The notes under the pieces were generated by a model that made no database searches, was not told where the DNA came from, and worked only from the letters and a program-made list of their open reading frames with translations. A stretch of 64,000 nucleotides of DNA. Source: a bacterium (GTDB taxonomy: Bacteria; Pseudomonadota; Alphaproteobacteria; Micavibrionales; UBA2020). The stretch is from contig JAQSDV010000002.1 in the NCBI GenBank assembly GCA_029945425.1, positions 689,960 through 753,959 of the forward strand. Reading direction: 5' to 3'. Below are positions 16,016 through 23,201 of the stretch, one piece after another. The position numbers were made by a program, and so were the translations under genes. Position 1 is the stretch's first letter. Each line of letters starts with the position of its first letter.

Positions 16016-17278
16016 ATGCTCGACGGTCTTAAAAACAAGCTCCGCTCCGCGTTCGGCCTCAAGGCGAAACCGCCTGCGAATAACGAAGTGCCCGCCGAAA
16101 TCGTCAACAATAAACATGTGCAAAAAGCGGTCCTGAAAAAAGCCCGCCGCCGCAGCATCAAAAAACTCGCCCTCGTCTTCGCCGCCTCCGCCGCGCTGTC
16201 GACCGGATTGCAATATGCGCCGGATCTGGTGTCGACGAAATTCGACGATTTTATGGCGCAGAAAAATCACGGCGGTGATTACACGCAGCATTTCCACGCG
16301 GCTGACATCCGCGTTTACGACCGCTTTAACCCGCTATACCCGTTCCACCTCGCCGGCCAGACCACAAAACTGACCTGGCAGGAAGGAATGGCGGAAGGCG
16401 GGTTTGCCGCCGTGCCGCTGACGATCGTGACGCCGTTTTTATATGGCAGCGCGCTGTGGAAAGGTTTCACCGACATGCTGCCGGGGAACAAGCTGGACGC
16501 GTATTCGATTTCGAATGACGAAGACCTGAAGCAGCGCGAAGTTTTCATCCGCCCGCCCGGCGATTTTTCGCTGACGCGCTTTATGGGCGATTTTTCGGGC
16601 GTGAACGGGCAGAAGCTGGAATTCCAGAGCGACCGCGACGAGCTGCGCGACATCCTGTTCAAATTCGTGATGCTGCACGAGGCGCGCCACGGCGACCAGA
16701 TTAAAGGCGCTTATGCGCCCGCGAACGAGGCGGATGCCGACCTTTACGCATTCAAGGTGATGAAGGCGCGCGGCACGGATGAAAAACTGCTGAACGAAGC
16801 CGCCACCATCGTCGCCCATGCGCGCGCGATCAACGGCGCGGTCGGCGGCGATTACGGCCACGCATCCACTTTCACGTTCCAGCGCGGCGGCCAGCGCATT
16901 TTCGACGCGCATCAGGACGCGGCGGCGTTCGACCGCCTGCACACGCTGCTGGCCGATATCGACAGCAAAAACCATAAAGCATTCCCCGACACCATGCCGC
17001 GCGGCAACCGTTATTTTTACCTGACGCTCGCGATGCACAAGCAAGGCTTGCTGGAGGAAGATCCGGGGCTGAAAAAAGCGGCCGATGCATTCATCCGCTC
17101 GCTCGTCTATTTCGACAAGGCGTCGAATGGCAAGATCATCGACGCATCCTATGACCTGTCGAAAATCGACCTCGGCTACCTGACGGAAAAATACAAGCCC
17201 GTGCCGGACAAACTGACGCCGGCAAAGCCGGACCTGACTCCGACGCGCGCACCCGCCGCGCCGCGCCCGAATTCATAA
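16016..17278 (+). CDS. Membrane-anchored HExxH zincin-like protein
   Basis: The chosen ATG at 16016 gives 420 residues and is preceded by GCGGA; the frame is open for another 54 codons upstream with poor coding character. A basic stretch (KKARRRSIKK, 41-50) precedes one membrane segment at 51-66. The soluble part has HEARH at 221-225, an HExxH zinc motif, and NEADADLY at 237-244, where E238 could be the third ligand, as in gluzincins. No known peptidase family was recognised. The C-terminal 25 residues are Pro/Ala/Thr/Lys-rich. Likely a membrane-tethered peptidase; protease activity is inference. Confidence 0.7.
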   Translation: MLDGLKNKLRSAFGLKAKPPANNEVPAEIVNNKHVQKAVLKKARRRSIKKLALVFAASAALSTGLQYAPDLVSTKFDDFMAQKNHGGDYTQHFHAADIRVYDRFNPLYPFHLAGQTTKLTWQEGMAEGGFAAVPLTIVTPFLYGSALWKGFTDMLPGNKLDAYSISNDEDLKQREVFIRPPGDFSLTRFMGDFSGVNGQKLEFQSDRDELRDILFKFVMLHEARHGDQIKGAYAPANEADADLYAFKVMKARGTDEKLLNEAATIVAHARAINGAVGGDYGHASTFTFQRGGQRIFDAHQDAAAFDRLHTLLADIDSKNHKAFPDTMPRGNRYFYLTLAMHKQGLLEEDPGLKKAADAFIRSLVYFDKASNGKIIDASYDLSKIDLGYLTEKYKPVPDKLTPAKPDLTPTRAPAAPRPNS

Positions 17279-17291
17279 AAATTAAAAGAGA

Positions 17292-18242
17292 TTACGCGAG
17301 GATCAGTTCCCAGTCCTGCCCGACGCTCTCGCGGCCGAAGCGGTGATGCGGCGTTTCGCGCACCAGCGACAGGCCGGCCTGTTTCAGCATCGTGCCCGCG
17401 AAATCGACGACGCTTTCGGTGCGCAGCAGGATTTTCTTGTAGCCCGCGTCTTTCGCAAACACCTTCGCCGACTCCAGCAAATGCCTGCCGATCCCCATGC
17501 CGCGCGCTTCCGGCGTCACATAGGGCAGCACCGCCTCGGCGGTATTGTCATTCACCGCGCGCAGGAAGACGGAGCCGACCAGCAGCCCGTTGATTTCCGC
17601 GATCCAGCAGCGGTCCGTCGCGGGATTGTATTTGCGGATGAAATCGCCCGCGAGCGTCGCAAGCTCCGCCTCGAATTCGTAATTCCAGCCGTAATCGGCG
17701 GCGAACTGCACCGCGCAGCTGTGGATGATGCGCCCCATATCGCCCAAACGGTGCGGGCGGATCGTAAACGGCGCCATCACCTGTTTTTCAAAACGGCCGG
17801 GCTGGTTCACGATACGGTCGATCGTCGACATTGCAGAAACAAGGCGCAACTGGTCCTCGACCGGCAGCGGCGCCACGATGTTCATCATGATCTTGTTCGC
17901 AACCGCGTTCACGTCGTCGGCGGCGGTCTGCCCCTTTTTCGACAGCGTGAGTTTGTACTGGCGCGCGTCTTCCTTGGAGCGTTCCTTTTCGACCAGCCCC
18001 TGTTTTTCAAAACTGGTCAGGATGCGGCTGAGATATCCGTTGTCCATTTTCAGGTCGCGGGCGAGCGCGCTCGCGGTCGTCGCCTCGCCCAGCGACAGCA
18101 CGGTCAGCACGCGCAGTTCGGCCACGGTAAAGGCGCTGTCGAAAACGCGCTCTTCCAGAATGCCGATGCGATGCATGTACATGCGGTTAAATCGGCGGAT
18201 GGCGTCAACGCGCTGCTCTAATCCTGCATCGGGCTTCGGCAC
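17292..18242 (-). CDS. MarR-type regulator fused to GNAT acetyltransferase
   Basis: A 316-residue two-domain protein. Residues about 10-150 form a MarR winged helix (ELRVLTVLSLGEATTASALARDLKMDNGYLSRILTSFEKQGLVEKERSKEDARQ in outline). About 158-316 is a GNAT acetyltransferase, with VTPEARGMGIGRHLLESA as the acetyl-CoA-binding motif A and LLRTESVVDFAGTMLKQAG. Such fusions are a known family. The 5' region holds a TATCCT -10 overlapping a GCGTAA-N3-TTACGC dyad and an 18-bp perfect palindrome, so self-regulation is likely. The acetylated substrate is unknown. Confidence 0.9.
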   Translation of the reverse strand: MPKPDAGLEQRVDAIRRFNRMYMHRIGILEERVFDSAFTVAELRVLTVLSLGEATTASALARDLKMDNGYLSRILTSFEKQGLVEKERSKEDARQYKLTLSKKGQTAADDVNAVANKIMMNIVAPLPVEDQLRLVSAMSTIDRIVNQPGRFEKQVMAPFTIRPHRLGDMGRIIHSCAVQFAADYGWNYEFEAELATLAGDFIRKYNPATDRCWIAEINGLLVGSVFLRAVNDNTAEAVLPYVTPEARGMGIGRHLLESAKVFAKDAGYKKILLRTESVVDFAGTMLKQAGLSLVRETPHHRFGRESVGQDWELILA

Positions 18243-18301
18243 GTGAAATACTTTTCAAATTCGGGGGCCCACAGGCCCATGCAAACAATGTCGTCAGGAT
18301 A

Positions 18302-18316
18302 GCGTAAGATTTACGC
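18302..18316. promoter_or_regulatory. Operator-like dyad at the MarR-GNAT promoter
   Basis: GCGTAA, three bases and TTACGC form a perfect dyad. It directly abuts a minus-strand TATCCT (-10) at 18301-18296, so a bound dimer would cover the core promoter. No good -35 is visible, fitting a regulated promoter. Binding by the encoded MarR domain is inference. Confidence 0.5.
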
Positions 18317-18358
18317 CAATTGCTATACGCCGATTTCAAAAAAATGCGAAAATACCGA

Positions 18359-18376
18359 GATTAACGGCCGTTAATC
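18359..18376. promoter_or_regulatory. 18-bp perfect palindrome upstream of MarR-GNAT
   Basis: GATTAACGGCCGTTAATC is its own reverse complement over all 18 bases. It lies 117 nt upstream of the MarR-GNAT start and is in the size range of MarR dimer sites. It shares the TAACG/CGTTA core idea with the dyad at 18302. Confidence 0.5.
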
Positions 18377-18640
18377 AATGGTTTTGCGCAAATTACACAC
18401 AAAAATAGTTAAAATCGGAGAAATTTAGCCCGCCACGGTCTGTTTCAGGCGCTGAAACCGCGCTGTAGCAGGTGCCACGACCGCGTGGCCAGTTTTCTGA
18501 ACCCCTGCAGCCACATTAAAGCCCGTCTGCTGCCGCCGCGCATCCCGCCAGGGGTCCAACCGGTGCGGTCATTTTCGCCCCTTTGTTTTCATAATTTAAT
18601 TGCTAAGATACTGACCTGAATGATAAAAGTAAACTAATAT

Positions 18641-18669
18641 TTGAAGTTATGTAAATTTAAGCGTATAGT
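18641..18669 (+). promoter_or_regulatory. Promoter of the small ankyrin gene
   Basis: TTGAAG at 18641-18646 and TATAGT at 18664-18669 are 17 nt apart in an AT-rich segment. The expected transcript starts near 18676 and leads to the ATG at 18730, which has AAGGGTG as SD. Confidence 0.6.
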
Positions 18670-18729
18670 CTTCGAATAACAAAAACCGATTCCGCCGCAA
18701 TGACGGCCAGAATTTCAAAGGGTGTAAAA

Positions 18730-19281
18730 ATGCAAAGCATGAGCGCAGATACAGTATTGGGCATCGCCAGTTTCACGAGCAGCTATATCGAGCCCGGGAT
18801 CATCAAGCTGAAAGACAAACTGTTCAAGCCGAGCCAGAAGACGCTCGACAAGCGCGTGACCGGCTTCACGAACAGCTACCTCTTCGGGCTTAAAGGATCG
18901 CTGAAGGTCATCAAGGACGCGCTGGCAAAGGGCGCGAACCCGAACGCGGAAATGGACCGCATCAATTCCGAATGGGAAAAAATCGGCACCGAGCCTGTGC
19001 TGAACAAGGCCGTACGTTTCGGCGACAAGGCACTGGTCGATGTTCTGGTTGCCGCCGGCGCAGACCCGACACGCCCCGACAGCGATGGCAAGACCGCCAT
19101 CGACCTGACGCAACGCCGCCCATCCATCAAGCTCGTGAAAGATAACAGCAACGTCGCCGATCTCGCCTCCCCCGCCACCGGCTTTAACGCCAGCGCGGAA
19201 AAAGACGGCGTCAAGGCAACCATCGCACCGTCTCCGCAGCCGACGACGTCAGGCGCGAAGCCGGGCGCAAACTGCCTCTAA
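18730..19281 (+). CDS. Small ankyrin-repeat protein
   Basis: A 183-residue product. The ATG at 18730 was preferred to the in-frame ATG at 18700 because AAGGGTG lies at SD distance. Two ankyrin units can be seen: LKVIKDALAKGANPNAE near 57-73 and PVLNKAVRFGDKALVDVLVAAGADPTRPDSDGKTAIDL near 87-125 (shown in outline). The N-terminal 50 residues are helical, and the C-terminal 40 are Ser/Thr/Pro/Lys-rich and probably disordered. A strong bidirectional terminator follows. Binding partner unknown. Confidence 0.8.
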   Translation: MQSMSADTVLGIASFTSSYIEPGIIKLKDKLFKPSQKTLDKRVTGFTNSYLFGLKGSLKVIKDALAKGANPNAEMDRINSEWEKIGTEPVLNKAVRFGDKALVDVLVAAGADPTRPDSDGKTAIDLTQRRPSIKLVKDNSNVADLASPATGFNASAEKDGVKATIAPSPQPTTSGAKPGANCL

Positions 19282-19309
19282 AACGCTAAAAAAAACTCCG
19301 AATAAAAAA

Positions 19310-19340
19310 CCCCCGATGAAATTCATCGGGGGTTTTCTTT
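19310..19340. terminator. Bidirectional rho-independent terminator
   Basis: CCCCCGATGA, a 3-nt loop and TCATCGGGGG (19310-19332) are followed by TTTTCTTTTT and preceded by an A-run. It serves the ankyrin gene on plus and the convergent glycine-zipper gene on minus. Confidence 0.93.
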
Positions 19341-19356
19341 TTAACAGCGTTTCAGC

Positions 19357-19902
19357 TTAGCGGCGGATGTCTGCGCCGGGCTGGAAAGCGTTGTAGCTCA
19401 TATAGGCATCTTCGATCGCGGGGCGAGCATCATCCCATTCAAGCTGGGAGTCGCCGCGCGACATGTTCCAGTTGTTCTCGATGCTGGGCGCGAGGTCGTT
19501 GAAGTCACGGCCTTTGTTTTTGCGCGCGGCTTCGAGGCCGGAGCGGTAAGCGGGTTCGTAAGTCGAGAATTCCTCGCCTTTGCTGACGTAGGGGCGGGTC
19601 GAATAGTTTTCTTCCCACCAGACCAGCTGGGTCGGGTTCACTTCTTCGCCAACCGCGTGGCCGATATCGGCACCGATGACGGCACCGACTGCTGCGCCGA
19701 TCACGGCACCAATGGGACCTGCTGCCGAGCCCATCGCAGCGCCGCCGGCGATAGCAGCCGAAGCCGCTGCCGCGCCGCCAACTGCCGCGCCGACGCCGAC
19801 GCCGGTCGCTTGCATGCCGGGTTCACCGGTGATGGGGTCGCGGTTTGCTTTTTTGTCGTTTTCTTTCTGGATTTCTGTTCTGTCGTCGATGATCTTTGTC
19901 AT
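19357..19902 (-). CDS. Glycine-zipper protein
   Basis: A 181-residue product whose ATG ending at 19902 has GAGGT five bases upstream. A charged N-terminus is followed at about 32-90 by a Gly/Ala-rich segment with GxxxG spacing (GVGVGAAVGGAAAAS, then GPIGAVIGAAVGAVIGADIG), a glycine zipper that may insert in membranes. The C-terminal half (WWEENYSTRPY, then FSTYEPAYRSGLEA and LEWDDARPAIEDAY) matches a domain I know from stress-linked glycine-zipper proteins of proteobacteria. There is no signal peptide. The exact function is unknown. Confidence 0.8.
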   Translation of the reverse strand: MTKIIDDRTEIQKENDKKANRDPITGEPGMQATGVGVGAAVGGAAAASAAIAGGAAMGSAAGPIGAVIGAAVGAVIGADIGHAVGEEVNPTQLVWWEENYSTRPYVSKGEEFSTYEPAYRSGLEAARKNKGRDFNDLAPSIENNWNMSRGDSQLEWDDARPAIEDAYMSYNAFQPGADIRR

Positions 19903-20077
19903 GGCATACCTCATTGGTTGAAAAAACTGTGCGCGCCTTCCGCGGGTGTATAGGAGTGATGCGGAGGCGTGTTGTAATTTTCTAACCTATGGCCGGCGTA
20001 ATAGTTCCAGCATTGGCCGGCGCCGCTGTATTTCCACATTTATTCAGGCCATGCTAGAATATATATAAGGAGATACC

Positions 20078-20311
20078 ATGGCATCCTGCCCCACCGTCAG
20101 ATCTCAGGTCATCCGCGGCATCCTCGCCGCAGCCGCGCTGGCGGGCGCATATGTCGCCTATGCCCATTCGCCGCCGCTGAGTTACGCGCTGATCGCCGCA
20201 TCCCTGTTCGCCATGCGCGGCTGTCCGGCATGCTGGGTCGCGGGGATGTGTGATGCTGTGAAGAAGCCGGATACGACAGCCGAAAAGAAACCGGAAAACC
20301 TGTCATCCTAA
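20078..20311 (+). CDS. Small inner-membrane protein with CPACW motif
   Basis: A 77-residue product with a strong SD (AAGGAG) seven bases before the ATG. Two hydrophobic stretches lie at about 11-29 (VIRGILAAAALAGAYVAYA) and 34-58, the second ending in RGCPACWVAGMC. The CxxCW arrangement at the membrane edge is like that in DUF2892/YgaP-type small membrane proteins, but the match is loose. It has a polar Lys/Glu tail. A TATATA/TAGAAT-like -10 sits just before the SD. Confidence 0.65.
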   Translation: MASCPTVRSQVIRGILAAAALAGAYVAYAHSPPLSYALIAASLFAMRGCPACWVAGMCDAVKKPDTTAEKKPENLSS

Positions 20312-20350
20312 GCATCAACCTTAGATAGTAAAATAAAGCACGTTCTTAAT

Positions 20351-20378
20351 TTGTTCTTTTAAAAAAATCGTTTATAAT
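20351..20378 (+). promoter_or_regulatory. Promoter of the restriction-modification pair
   Basis: TTGTTC at 20351-20356 and a consensus TATAAT at 20373-20378 have a 16-nt spacer. The methyltransferase starts at 20447, 69 nt after the -10. Confidence 0.7.
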
Positions 20379-20396
20379 ATGTGATCAATAAGCGTT

Positions 20397-20409
20397 AAGT
20401 GATTCACTT
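20397..20409. promoter_or_regulatory. Dyad in the leader of the restriction-modification pair
   Basis: AAGTGA, one base and TCACTT make a perfect 13-nt dyad between the promoter and the methyltransferase start, a position where repressor binding would stop transcription. No controller protein gene is seen, so the methyltransferase itself or an outside factor would have to bind. Confidence 0.4.
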
Positions 20410-20446
20410 GCGCTAGAATCCCATTGAATTAAAAAGGCTTTACCAA

Positions 20447-21409
20447 ATGTCGTTCAGTTCTCTTGAAATTTGTGCAGGCGCAGGCGGACAAGCCCGCGGT
20501 CTCGAGCAAGCAGGTTTTGACCATTTAGCACTTGTGGAAATAGAGCCACCGGCCTGCGCCACTCTGCGCCTTAATCGTCCTAAATGGAACGTAGTAGAAG
20601 GTGATGTGCGCAAGTTTTCTTCCAAGCCTTACAAAGGTATTGATCTTCTTGCGGGAGGCGTTCCATGCCCTCCATTTTCAAAGGCGGGCAAACAACTTGG
20701 ATCTGATGATGAACGAGATTTATTTCCTGAAGCAATGCGATTAGTAGATGAAAGCCGTCCTCGCGTTGTGATGCTTGAGAATGTTCGCGGCCTTTTAGAT
20801 GCAGTATTTGAAGATTATCGTAAAAAAGTTGAGCGCCAAATGAAGGCTCTTGGCTACCATACGGCATGGCGTTTGTTGAACGCTTCTGATTACGGAGTGC
20901 CACAACTTAGACCCAGAGTGGTCTTTATTGGCATCCAAAAAGATTTAGCTGATAACTTCCGTTGGCCAACACCTTTGGAACATCAAGCACCGACCGTTGG
21001 TGAATGTCTTTACGATTTAATGAAGGTAAATGGCTGGCGCGGTGCCACGCGTTGGCGTGACCAAGCAGATAGCATTGGCCCTACATTAGTGGGCGGTTCA
21101 AAAAAACATGGCGGCCCTGATTTGGGGCCCACCCGTGCTCGCCAAGCTTGGGCGTCATTGGGCGTTGATGGCCGCGGATTGGCTGACGATGCTCCAATCA
21201 AAGATTTCGTTGGTATGCCGAGAATTACAACTAGAATGGCGGCAAGACTACAAGGGTTTGGCGATGATTGGCAGTTTTTTGGACGAAAGACCGCTACCTA
21301 TCGTCAAATTGGTAACGCATTCCCGCCACCCGTTGCACGAGCCGTTGGATTGCAGATTGTTAGTGCTTTAAAAGCGGCGGCTACGCGCAAAGTGAGGAAA
21401 AGTGCATGA
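20447..21409 (+). CDS. DNA (cytosine-5)-methyltransferase of a type II R-M system
   Basis: A complete 320-residue C5 methyltransferase. Motif I is EICAGAGGQARGLEQAGF (7-24). Motif IV is GVPCPPFS (71-78) with catalytic Cys74. Motif VI is ENVRG (111-115) and motif VIII is QLRPRVVFIG (153-162). Motifs IX and X end the protein (TTRMAARLQGF, YRQIGNAFPPPVA). The target-recognition region between VIII and IX is short, about 100 residues. Codon use and base composition are AT-richer than the flanks. The HNH endonuclease start overlaps its stop as ATGA, giving a coupled pair. Recognition sequence unknown. Confidence 0.95.
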   Translation: MSFSSLEICAGAGGQARGLEQAGFDHLALVEIEPPACATLRLNRPKWNVVEGDVRKFSSKPYKGIDLLAGGVPCPPFSKAGKQLGSDDERDLFPEAMRLVDESRPRVVMLENVRGLLDAVFEDYRKKVERQMKALGYHTAWRLLNASDYGVPQLRPRVVFIGIQKDLADNFRWPTPLEHQAPTVGECLYDLMKVNGWRGATRWRDQADSIGPTLVGGSKKHGGPDLGPTRARQAWASLGVDGRGLADDAPIKDFVGMPRITTRMAARLQGFGDDWQFFGRKTATYRQIGNAFPPPVARAVGLQIVSALKAAATRKVRKSA

Positions 21410-22011
21410 CAACTAAAAAATCATTGCCCGATAAGAAACAGAAAAAAGATGGATCTAAACAAAAAATCAGAAATTTTCTGCTGGAGAACATGGGCCGAGT
21501 AATTGAATCACACGAACTTCAAACTGCAGCAGATGGCAAAGTACAATATAGCCGCCGTTTAAGAGAACTTCGAGATAACGAAGGGTGGAAAATATTAAGC
21601 CATCACGATACCACGACACTGAAGCCTGGGCAGTACCTCTTAAAAGAAAAACCTCCCGTCAAGCCGGATGTGAAGTTCGGTAAAGGAATATCCGCAAAGC
21701 TGCGGGCTGAAGTATTAGACCGCAATGGATTTACATGCCAGATGTGCGGCCTAACACCCTACGATGTTGATCCCGCCACAGGCCGCAATGTTCGACTTCA
21801 CCTTGGACATATCAAAGATAAAAGCTTAGGCGGAAAAGACGAACTCGCAAACCTACGCGCCCTCTGCTCTTCCTGTAATCAAGGCGCCAAGAACATCACG
21901 GGAGAAAAACCTTCACTCATTTGGCTCTTGTCTCAAATTCGCAGAGCCGGTCAAGATGAGCAGCGTGCAGCCTACGAATGGCTTGCGAAAAAATTTGGCA
22001 GCACTAAATAG
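21406..22011 (+). CDS. HNH restriction endonuclease
   Basis: A 201-residue partner of the methyltransferase. The N-terminal 80 residues, after a Lys-rich start, form a winged-helix-like domain (IRNFLLENMGRVIESHELQTAA, RRLRELRDNEGWKILSHHD, in parts), as in other type II HNH enzymes. The catalytic domain has the zinc pairs C111-C114 and C154-C157 around LHLGHIKDKSLGGKDELANLRAL, with H135 as metal-site His and the Asn of ELANL as the HNH Asn. It is translated by ATGA overlap, so the modifying enzyme is made first. It converges on the phosphatase gene 13 nt further on. Confidence 0.92.
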   Translation: MTTKKSLPDKKQKKDGSKQKIRNFLLENMGRVIESHELQTAADGKVQYSRRLRELRDNEGWKILSHHDTTTLKPGQYLLKEKPPVKPDVKFGKGISAKLRAEVLDRNGFTCQMCGLTPYDVDPATGRNVRLHLGHIKDKSLGGKDELANLRALCSSCNQGAKNITGEKPSLIWLLSQIRRAGQDEQRAAYEWLAKKFGSTK

Positions 22012-22024
22012 CTTTTAGAGCGCG

Positions 22025-22606
22025 TCACTTCAAATGATGCAGCATCCAGCCATCGTCGCCCTTGTTGAAATGAAAGGGCTGGACGTTGGCGCTGTGGTCG
22101 AGTTCGGTGAACAGGCAGCGGCGCAGCACGCGGTAAACGCCGCCATGCGCGACGAACAGAATGTTTTCGCCGGTATAGGTTTCAAGGTTGCGGTGGAACG
22201 CCTCGATCGTGCGTTCGCGGAATTTGGCGTAGGGCTCGCCGTCGGGCGGGCATGGATAGCCGTTTTCTTCGGGCGGCAGGCCTTGTTTCACCAGGTCGCT
22301 TTTCAGGTTTTCCATTTCCTCGATCGCCTTGCCTTCGAACGCGCCGTAATTGCGTTCCTTCAACCCTTCGTCCACCACCAGCGGTTTTTGCAAACCGGCA
22401 TTGATGATCGACGCGGTTTCATAGGCGCGGGAAAGATTGCTGACGATGATGCGGTCGATGGGCAGGCGGGTCAGAACCTTGACGGCGTGTTCGGCCTGTG
22501 TGCGACCGGTTTCGTTCAGGGGAATATCGGTATGGCCCTGAATGCGGGAGTTTTTGTTCCAGTCGGTTTCGCCGTGGCGGACGAAGTAAAACGAGCGCGG
22601 CAGCAT
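22025..22606 (-). CDS. Histidine phosphatase family protein (GpmB/CobC-like)
   Basis: A 193-residue member of the phosphoglycerate-mutase-like fold. The phosphorylated His11 lies in RHGETDWN, followed by RIQGHTDIPLNETG; Glu is in ERNYGAFEG, and the second His in FVAHGGVYR. Cofactor-independent small phosphatases and alpha-ribazole phosphatases share this pattern, so the substrate cannot be fixed. It starts at the ATG ending at 22606 and is divergent from the small exported protein gene at 22683. Confidence 0.88.
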   Translation of the reverse strand: MLPRSFYFVRHGETDWNKNSRIQGHTDIPLNETGRTQAEHAVKVLTRLPIDRIIVSNLSRAYETASIINAGLQKPLVVDEGLKERNYGAFEGKAIEEMENLKSDLVKQGLPPEENGYPCPPDGEPYAKFRERTIEAFHRNLETYTGENILFVAHGGVYRVLRRCLFTELDHSANVQPFHFNKGDDGWMLHHLK

Positions 22607-22622
22607 CTGGAAACCCCCTCAA

Positions 22623-22652
22623 TTGGACTTGTGAATCGAAACACGGTATCCT
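22623..22652 (+). promoter_or_regulatory. Promoter with TATCCT -10
   Basis: TTGGAC at 22623-22628 and TATCCT at 22647-22652 are 18 nt apart, upstream of the gene at 22683. The same TATCCT/TATCCC -10 is seen at three other gene starts in this window. Confidence 0.5.
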
Positions 22653-22682
22653 TGTTATATCTCAACAGCAGGCAGGGTCAAT

Positions 22683-22985
22683 ATGGCGTTCAAGATCAAA
22701 TATCTGGCGCTGGGCATTGCTTTGGCCACGGTCGTTTCGGTTGGTGCTTATGCAGTCGTGCGCCCTGCCCCGCCGCGCGACTGCGCGCCGGTCGGCGACA
22801 TGGCCAAGCGGTTGATGACGGAGCGGAAATTGTCCTACCTCGCCGATGCCATCGACAGCGACGACCATGTGCATATGTGGTATGTCAGCAAGAAATCCGG
22901 CAAATGGGTGGAGCTGTATGTCGAGGACGACAAGCAGCTCGCCTGCATCGTGCGCGAAGGCTATGACTGGCATTACGCGGGCTGA
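22683..22985 (+). CDS. Small exported or membrane-anchored protein
   Basis: A 100-residue product with an N-terminal hydrophobic segment at about 7-25 (YLALGIALATVVSVGAYAVV), which is either a signal anchor or a signal peptide. The rest is a small soluble domain with two Cys (DCAPVGDM and LACIVREG) that could pair in the periplasm, and W/Y-rich strands (HVHMWYVSKKSGKWVELYV). I do not recognise a named family. It has its own promoter and a downstream hairpin. Confidence 0.75.
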   Translation: MAFKIKYLALGIALATVVSVGAYAVVRPAPPRDCAPVGDMAKRLMTERKLSYLADAIDSDDHVHMWYVSKKSGKWVELYVEDDKQLACIVREGYDWHYAG

Positions 22986-23010
22986 TGAAAATAAAGAGAG
23001 CAAAAATAAA

Positions 23011-23054
23011 GAGAGGCAAGGCGATGATCGTTAGATCCCTATGCCTTGCCTCTC
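23011..23054. terminator. Long-stem hairpin between convergent genes
   Basis: GAGAGGCAAGGC (23011-23022) and GCCTTGCCTCTC (23043-23054) form a perfect 12-bp stem with a 20-nt loop. Only a short TTCGTTT follows, so it may be a weak terminator or another structured element. It lies between the plus gene ending at 22985 and the minus gene ending at 23202. Confidence 0.6.
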
Positions 23055-23201
23055 TTCGTTTGCCAGCCATGAGGCCGGAAAGGAAACCGGACGGAAACGA
23101 AAGACTTCTTTGCTGTGATTGAACACCGCAAGATGTCCCCGTTTCCTGCAAGGCCAATGCGCGGCCGTGGATTGGTGTTCCGAAAATTTTTGAAAAAGTT
23201 T

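Larger units (their letters stand above)
18243..18729. other. Gene-free stretch with dyads and hairpins
   Basis: No convincing protein-coding frame is present. From left to right it holds the leader and probable promoter of the minus-strand MarR-GNAT gene, two dyads (18302-18316 and 18359-18376), a cluster of hairpins at 18436-18540 that could be a structured RNA, and an AT-rich segment from 18585 with a good promoter for the ankyrin gene. Part of 18470-18560 is GC-rich, but no start or SD was found there. Confidence 0.6.
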
